Shown here piece by piece: positions 5,768-9,883 of a DNA stretch of 9,883 nucleotides. The notes under the pieces are model-generated. The model saw nothing but the letters and a program-made list of their open reading frames with translations, did no database searches and was not told where the DNA came from. The translations under genes were made by a program, and so were the position numbers. The stretch's first letter is position 1, and each line of letters begins with the position of its first letter. The stretch covers positions 1 to 9,883 of the forward strand of contig CAIRTT010000543.1 of the NCBI GenBank assembly GCA_903881535.1, read 5' to 3'. The DNA is from an uncultured Armatimonadota bacterium (GTDB lineage: Bacteria > Armatimonadota > Armatimonadia > Armatimonadales > Armatimonadaceae).

Positions 5768-7036
5768 TCACTCGCGGCTTGAAAGGGTTCGGACAATTTC
5801 ATCCGCGACAGATATCCCACTTTCCAACGCACCATTGATACTGGATGTTTGGAGATGTTCACCACAAACGTATAAGCCATTTGGGAGAGCAGCCCTAAAT
5901 TTCCTCATACGAAAGTGGTTTGGCTCTTGAACAAATTGCGCTTTTTGCACTGTTTGGTCTGCGATGCAACCGATGCGGTCCGATGCACTGATGACTTTGT
6001 TACGTTGCATGGCCTGATGAAACGATTGCACGATTTCATCGGTGGTGTCCAGAAAGTGATCTGCCCTTACGGTGACTGCGAAAAGTGACTTACCTTTGGG
6101 GGCACGGTCAGGATCAACAGCATGCATCGGAGCAACAGTCATAAATGGAGATTGACGGTCGGGATTCAAGATAAGGGATGGGCCGCAGTCAACCACCCGG
6201 TCAATCGTTAACCAAAGAGTTCTTTGTGATCGATACCGGGGAGGCTCAACGTTTGGAACAAAATCACCAAGAGACCAGATATCTGTTGCCAATACAACGA
6301 TTTCGGATTCAATCCGTTCTGAATCTGTCTGAACACTCCAACGAGTGTCATTCGCAGTCAAGGCAGTAACCTGCCTACCGAGAAGAATATCAACGTTTTT
6401 GTCGGCAAGAGCCGCAGCCATCGCATCCGGCAACGACTGCATCCCGCCGGCTGGCAACGTAGCAATACCCTTGCTCAGCATCGACCAGATGAACTTAAAA
6501 ATAGCTGCGCTTGTTCCCAGCGACTCATCAAGGGTTATTCCACCAACAAATGGCCGGAAGAAGAGCTCAATAGCGCCATTACTAAAGCCCCGGCGTGTGA
6601 GAAAGCGAAGGATTGTCTGGTCTGGCTCATCCCATAGGGATGCAAGCGGACGCCGATTTAGTTCCGCAGCGAGATGCCACAATAATAGCTTGTCTTGGAT
6701 GCTTACCACTGGAGTGATAATCGATGGCAGTGCGTCTGCAGGGTTGCGGAACGGGTCAGAGAGGGTGTGCAAACGATGTTCCAGCATAATCCTTGCACCG
6801 GGCGGGAAATCGTATGCAGGGAGGCTGGCAAGCTCTGGTAGAAGCTGCAAAGCTGGATACGCATTCAAGAGTACTTGAAAACCGATATCGATGCGAAAGC
6901 CATCGATGGTGCGAGATTGAACTCGACCACCGATGGAGGGTGACCTCTCGATGATGCGGACAGGAATGTTGTGATCTGTCAGACGTCTTGCGCAAGCGAG
7001 GCCGGCTAAGCCGGCCCCGATAATCGTAACCTTCAT
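5768..7036 (-). CDS. FAD-dependent oxidoreductase (amine oxidase / phytoene desaturase-like)
   Basis: Flavoprotein of the amine-oxidase/protoporphyrinogen-oxidase/carotenoid-desaturase superfamily; the substrate is not evident. From the ATG at 7036 it has 422 residues, and the dinucleotide-binding motif starts at once: GAGLAG (7-12), the acidic residue at the end of the second strand (IIER, 28-31), SIGGRVQS (34-41) and DIGFQVLLNAYP (50-61). The C-terminal FAD signature LYVCGEHLQTSSINGALESG lies about 35 residues before the end. The frame stays open upstream to about 7144, but that segment overlaps the GH109 gene and matches nothing, so 7036 is preferred. No signal peptide or membrane segment is obvious. 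It starts 11 nt after the Gfo/Idh stop, so the two are very likely co-transcribed. The stop is TGA, showing UGA normally terminates in this genome. Confidence 0.88.
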   Translation of the reverse strand: MKVTIIGAGLAGLACARRLTDHNIPVRIIERSPSIGGRVQSRTIDGFRIDIGFQVLLNAYPALQLLPELASLPAYDFPPGARIMLEHRLHTLSDPFRNPADALPSIITPVVSIQDKLLLWHLAAELNRRPLASLWDEPDQTILRFLTRRGFSNGAIELFFRPFVGGITLDESLGTSAAIFKFIWSMLSKGIATLPAGGMQSLPDAMAAALADKNVDILLGRQVTALTANDTRWSVQTDSERIESEIVVLATDIWSLGDFVPNVEPPRYRSQRTLWLTIDRVVDCGPSLILNPDRQSPFMTVAPMHAVDPDRAPKGKSLFAVTVRADHFLDTTDEIVQSFHQAMQRNKVISASDRIGCIADQTVQKAQFVQEPNHFRMRKFRAALPNGLYVCGEHLQTSSINGALESGISVADEIVRTLSSRE

Positions 7037-7047
7037 GGTTAAAGAGA

Positions 7048-8391
7048 TTACTTCTTCCAGTTCCCTCTTGTAAAGTCTGGGAAGTTGACTGCACCACCAC
7101 CTCGCACGATAGAGAGCTCTGATAACGGAGTTGGAGCAGACCATGCCGCAGCATCGTAGACATCCATGTCAGGCGCGATGCCTTGGTGGATGCACTGAAT
7201 TAAGCGGAAGTTCATGATGTAGTCCATGCCACCATGACCACCAAGCTTGCGGGCTTGATCGCCATTCTTTTGCCATAGTGGATCGACGAACTCCTTGTAT
7301 TTGTCCGTTTTGGACATCTCAACCCACACTTCACCCTCAGGCTGTCCCATCACACAAATACGCGCTGGGTAATCAGCAAACGTACCCTGCGTTCCCTGAA
7401 TCAAGTTATGGCGTGTGTATGGGCGGAAGGTTACGACGTCATGCTGCAGCATCACCGTACGGCCATTTGCTGTCTTGAGCAGCGATGTGCTCATGTCACC
7501 GGCTTTGTACTTTTCCTGACGCTTTGGCGAATCCTTGGCAGTGTGCTTGTCACGGTACTCGGTCAATCCGGCTTCCTGGCTGCTCATCGATACCATCGAG
7601 ACAAAGCGGTCTCCATGATGGATATCCATGTAGTTTGCAACTGGACCAAGACCGTGAGTTGGATAGAGGTTACCGTTGTGGTCGACGTGCGGCTTACGAC
7701 GCCACAGACCTTCACCTGAGTCTGCCAGCAAAATCTCGTTCAGGTTATGAATGTAGGCAGCTTCACCGTGCGTAATCGTTCCAAACATCCCCTTACGGAC
7801 CATGTTCAGTACCATCATTTCGGAGTTGCCGTAACAGCAGTTTTCAAGCATTATGCAGTGCTTGCGTGTGCGCTCCGATGTGTCAACGAGCTTCCAACAA
7901 TCTGCGAGTGATGTCGCAGCTGGAACTTCCGTCGCAGCATGATGACCATGCTCCATAGCTCCAATTGCCATCGGTACGTGCCAGTCCCAAGGAGTTGCGA
8001 TGTAGACAATGTCTAGGTCGTCGCGTGCTACAAGAGCCTTCCAGCTGTCGAGCTTTCCGCCATAAACGGTTGGCTTTTGTGCACCGCCGCGAGCTACACG
8101 GGATGCACCGCTTTCTGCACGCTCCGTGACTAGGTCACAAACGGCACGGATTTCTACGCCAGGGATATTGATGAGGTCATTCAGAAGACCACTTCCACGA
8201 CCGCCAAGACCAATGAATCCAATACGTACATTAGCGGTACGGTCGAACGGGACACCATGCATGGTTTCGTTACTGGATGCAGTCGGCGTGAGGGAACGCC
8301 ACTCTGCTTCCGCAGCCTCAATGGTGAAAGTTGCCGCTGCAATACCAGCAGTGGCACGCAACATTTGACGTCGGGAAAGCGAATCTGACAT
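7048..8391 (-). CDS. Gfo/Idh/MocA-family protein, probable GH109 glycosidase with Tat signal
   Basis: Resembles glycoside hydrolase family 109, which cleaves alpha-N-acetylgalactosaminides through an NAD+-dependent oxidation-elimination mechanism. The 447-residue product starts with a twin-arginine signal: SRRQMLR (6-12), an Ala-rich stretch, and a possible AxA cleavage site near residue 29, so export folded with its cofactor is expected. The Rossmann motif GLGGRG is at 61-66 and VCDL at 84-87. GH109-like blocks follow: YIATPWDWHVPMA (130-142), EVPAAT (155-160), CIMLENCCYG (179-188), GMFGTITHGEAAYIH (201-215), NGNLYPTHGLGP (239-250) and GGHGGMDY near 395. The ATG at 8391 has GGAG 8 nt upstream. 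It heads an apparent operon with the FAD oxidoreductase. Some family members are plain sugar oxidoreductases, so the exact substrate is open. Confidence 0.85.
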   Translation of the reverse strand: MSDSLSRRQMLRATAGIAAATFTIEAAEAEWRSLTPTASSNETMHGVPFDRTANVRIGFIGLGGRGSGLLNDLINIPGVEIRAVCDLVTERAESGASRVARGGAQKPTVYGGKLDSWKALVARDDLDIVYIATPWDWHVPMAIGAMEHGHHAATEVPAATSLADCWKLVDTSERTRKHCIMLENCCYGNSEMMVLNMVRKGMFGTITHGEAAYIHNLNEILLADSGEGLWRRKPHVDHNGNLYPTHGLGPVANYMDIHHGDRFVSMVSMSSQEAGLTEYRDKHTAKDSPKRQEKYKAGDMSTSLLKTANGRTVMLQHDVVTFRPYTRHNLIQGTQGTFADYPARICVMGQPEGEVWVEMSKTDKYKEFVDPLWQKNGDQARKLGGHGGMDYIMNFRLIQCIHQGIAPDMDVYDAAAWSAPTPLSELSIVRGGGAVNFPDFTRGNWKK

Positions 8392-8484
8392 AGGTAATTC
8401 TCCAGTGGACTTATCCGACTGTTTTATTCACCCTCGGGAGAAACTCTTCCTGCGGATAGACTCATATGCGGAAAGGAAATCCGC
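8392..8484. promoter_or_regulatory. Divergent intergenic region between GH109 and DUF885 genes
   Basis: This 93-bp gap must hold the promoters of both divergent genes. I see the GGAG of the leftward gene (8403..8400) and the hairpin around the rightward ribosome-binding site, but no hexamer pair good enough to call a promoter on either strand. Confidence 0.4.
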
Positions 8485-8488
8485 ATGT
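8464..8488 (+). promoter_or_regulatory. Hairpin enclosing the Shine-Dalgarno site and start codon of the DUF885 gene
   Basis: ATGCGGA (8466-8472) and TCCGCAT (8480-8486) are perfect 7-bp inverted repeats around the loop AAGGAAA, extended by a T-G wobble (8465/8487) and an A-T pair (8464/8488). The loop is the Shine-Dalgarno sequence, and the start codon (8485-8487) is locked in the 3' arm. This geometry could tune translation by temperature, a ligand or a protein. A role is inferred from the layout only. Confidence 0.5.
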
Positions 8489-9883
8489 ATCTTAACGCAC
8501 ATTTAAGTGTCTGCGACGTAATCAACCATTTCACAGAGGATCGAAACTCTTGGGAACGCAAGTTTCCCAACCCAACGATGCGTCGCCACGAAGCTCGCAC
8601 TAATACGGTCAAGCAGTACCAAGCCATTCTTGATGGTCTTAAAACCCTGGCGGTCACCCGTAGCGAGTATCTGGATGTTCTGCTGTTTGCCGAGCAGCTA
8701 AGCCAGTTCACACGTGATGATTCCCTCGATCACAATCGAAATCAAAACCTGTATTCTCGATTTCCGTGGATGCTCAGACTTTTCCAACTCGATGACGACA
8801 TTCGTGATTTTCAGTTTCAACAAGGGGAGGCTGCTGCTGTAGAACTCGCAGCAATTACGCTGGATGTACGCGCACTCAAACAAACCGTCTGTGAACTTCC
8901 GCTTGATGAACTGACTGACAGACTTTCTACACATTTAGGGCTTGCGATAGAAGCGTTATCGCACTGGTGGAAGTTCATTGGTGGCTACAGCCCAGATGTC
9001 ACCTGGTGGTGTTCCGAAAACGTATCAAACCTACAGGAATGTTTGCAGTCCCTGCGTTTATCGTTGACGGGTCACATCGGCGATGAGCTTATAGGACAAC
9101 CTGTTGGGCGTGATGTTCTTGAGCAGCATCTCGCCGCGAGTTGGATTGCCCATTCTGTGGATGACCTGATAGCGGCCGCGGAGCGTGAGTGGCAGTGGTG
9201 CCGGGAGCAATGTGCATCTGTCGTAAAGGAACTAGGCGTTTCGGACTGGGAGGCAGCGCTCGAACACTGTAAGCGGTCTGCGTCACCACCAGGAAGTCAA
9301 CCGACAATCGTGCGTGATTTGGCTCTTGAAGCGGCAAGGTACGTCACTGAAGAAGACCTTCTTACAGTTGATGCAACGGCAAGCGGAACGTGGCGGATGG
9401 AAATGATGTCCGCAGAAGATCAAAAGACCAATCCGTTTTTTCTTGGGGGGGAGACAATTATCGTTTCGTATCCAACATCGGGGATGTCTACTTCTGCCCG
9501 GCAGATGAGTATGCGTGGCAACAATGCAGCATTCAGTCGGGCGACGGTTCAGCACGAACTGATTCCCGGTCATCACATGCAACAATGGGCAGCATCAAGG
9601 TTTCATTCGTACAGAAATGTTTGGTGGACACCCTTTTGGGTCGAAGGCTGGACGCTTCACTGGGAAATGCTCCTGTGGGAGCGAGGTTTCCCACGTACAC
9701 CCGAAGAACGATGTGGGATGCTCTTTTGGCGGATGCATCGCTGCGCGCGTGTGCTGTTCAGTCTAAGATTTCACCTCGGTGAGATGTCGGCAAGCGAATG
9801 CGTCGATTTTCTGGTGCGGGAATGCGGTCATGAGCCAGCCAACGCTCATGCTGAGATCAGGCGCAGTGTTGGCAATCGCTACC
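8485..9883 (+). CDS. DUF885-family predicted metallopeptidase (3' end outside window)
   Basis: Uncharacterised bacterial family with a zinc-peptidase-like HExxPGHH signature; the substrate is unknown. The frame is open from 8398 to the window edge. The ATG at 8485 is the only ATG, GTG or TTG in its first part and follows AAGGAA (8473-8478) by 6 nt. The visible 466 residues contain KTNPFFLGGETII (about 315-327), VSYPTSGM, HELIPGHHMQQW with H357, E358, H363 and H364, FWVEGWTLHWEMLLWERG around E387-W389, and LFWRMHRCARVLFSLRFHLGEMS, in the order expected for DUF885; family proteins often have 550-600 residues, so about 100 remain beyond the edge. No signal peptide is visible, unlike many secreted or lipoprotein members, so it may act in the cytoplasm. 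The motif has LI where HEAYPGHH is common. It stands alone, divergent from the GH109 gene. Confidence 0.85.
   Translation, partial: MYLNAHLSVCDVINHFTEDRNSWERKFPNPTMRRHEARTNTVKQYQAILDGLKTLAVTRSEYLDVLLFAEQLSQFTRDDSLDHNRNQNLYSRFPWMLRLFQLDDDIRDFQFQQGEAAAVELAAITLDVRALKQTVCELPLDELTDRLSTHLGLAIEALSHWWKFIGGYSPDVTWWCSENVSNLQECLQSLRLSLTGHIGDELIGQPVGRDVLEQHLAASWIAHSVDDLIAAAEREWQWCREQCASVVKELGVSDWEAALEHCKRSASPPGSQPTIVRDLALEAARYVTEEDLLTVDATASGTWRMEMMSAEDQKTNPFFLGGETIIVSYPTSGMSTSARQMSMRGNNAAFSRATVQHELIPGHHMQQWAASRFHSYRNVWWTPFWVEGWTLHWEMLLWERGFPRTPEERCGMLFWRMHRCARVLFSLRFHLGEMSASECVDFLVRECGHEPANAHAEIRRSVGNRY

Noticed and set aside
6345..6878. A 177-residue plus-strand ORF opposite the FAD oxidoreductase
   Set aside because: Low-complexity Arg/Ser-rich translation typical of an antisense shadow, with no ribosome-binding site.
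7037..7144. N-terminal extension of the FAD oxidoreductase
   Set aside because: It overlaps the GH109 C-terminus, and the Rossmann strand begins directly at the ATG at 7036.
9390..9782. A 130-residue plus-strand ORF inside the DUF885 region, suggesting a frameshift
   Set aside because: The DUF885 frame is uninterrupted from 8485 to the end and contains all motifs; this ORF is an out-of-frame shadow.

Overview
The window looks like bacterial chromosome from a Gram-negative, selenocysteine-decoding organism with mid-range GC. Two consecutive genes of 3-deoxy-D-manno-octulosonate (KDO) synthesis, kdsD and kdsC, imply a lipopolysaccharide outer membrane. A PilB/GspE-type ATPase implies a type IV pilus or type II secretion system. 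The selD gene carries an in-frame UGA at its catalytic position, so the cell should have the selenocysteine machinery, although none of the rest of it lies here. I cannot name the phylum. I see no insertion sequence, integrase, CRISPR array or phage gene; the region reads as packed housekeeping and envelope genes, and no stretch over 300 bases lacks a gene.

Layout. At the left edge is the 3' part of a PilB/GspE ATPase (+), meeting an rmlD-like dTDP-4-dehydrorhamnose reductase (-) tail to tail with a 4-bp overlap. Divergent from rmlD runs a plus-strand group: a STAS-domain protein with a basic AT-hook-like segment, kdsD and kdsC (the last two overlap). kdsC converges on selD (-), the stop codons being 3 bp apart. 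Upstream of selD on the same strand are tRNA-Ser(UGA), ending 20 nt before the selD start, and a thioredoxin gene. Further upstream are a FAD-dependent amine-oxidase-like oxidoreductase and a Tat-signal Gfo/Idh protein of the GH109 type, with 11 nt between them. Divergent from the latter, a DUF885 (HExxPGHH) predicted metallopeptidase runs off the right edge.

Main point. Conventional ORF calling stops selD at an internal UGA and gives a 262-residue fragment starting at about 4913. Reading through the UGA (5135..5133, minus strand) restores a 358-residue SelD with the family N-terminus (IRLTQ) and Sec23 exactly three residues before the catalytic lysine. A 6-bp hairpin with a GUC loop lies 17 nt after the UGA, as expected for a bacterial SECIS element. 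The same gene ends in a UGA that is a true stop, so one mRNA uses the codon in two ways.

How the genes relate. kdsD (ribulose-5-phosphate to arabinose-5-phosphate) and kdsC (KDO-8-phosphate to KDO) are two steps of one pathway, and rmlD supplies dTDP-rhamnose for surface polysaccharide, so the left half is largely envelope biogenesis. The right half is mixed: selenophosphate synthesis, redox, glycoside processing and a putative peptidase.
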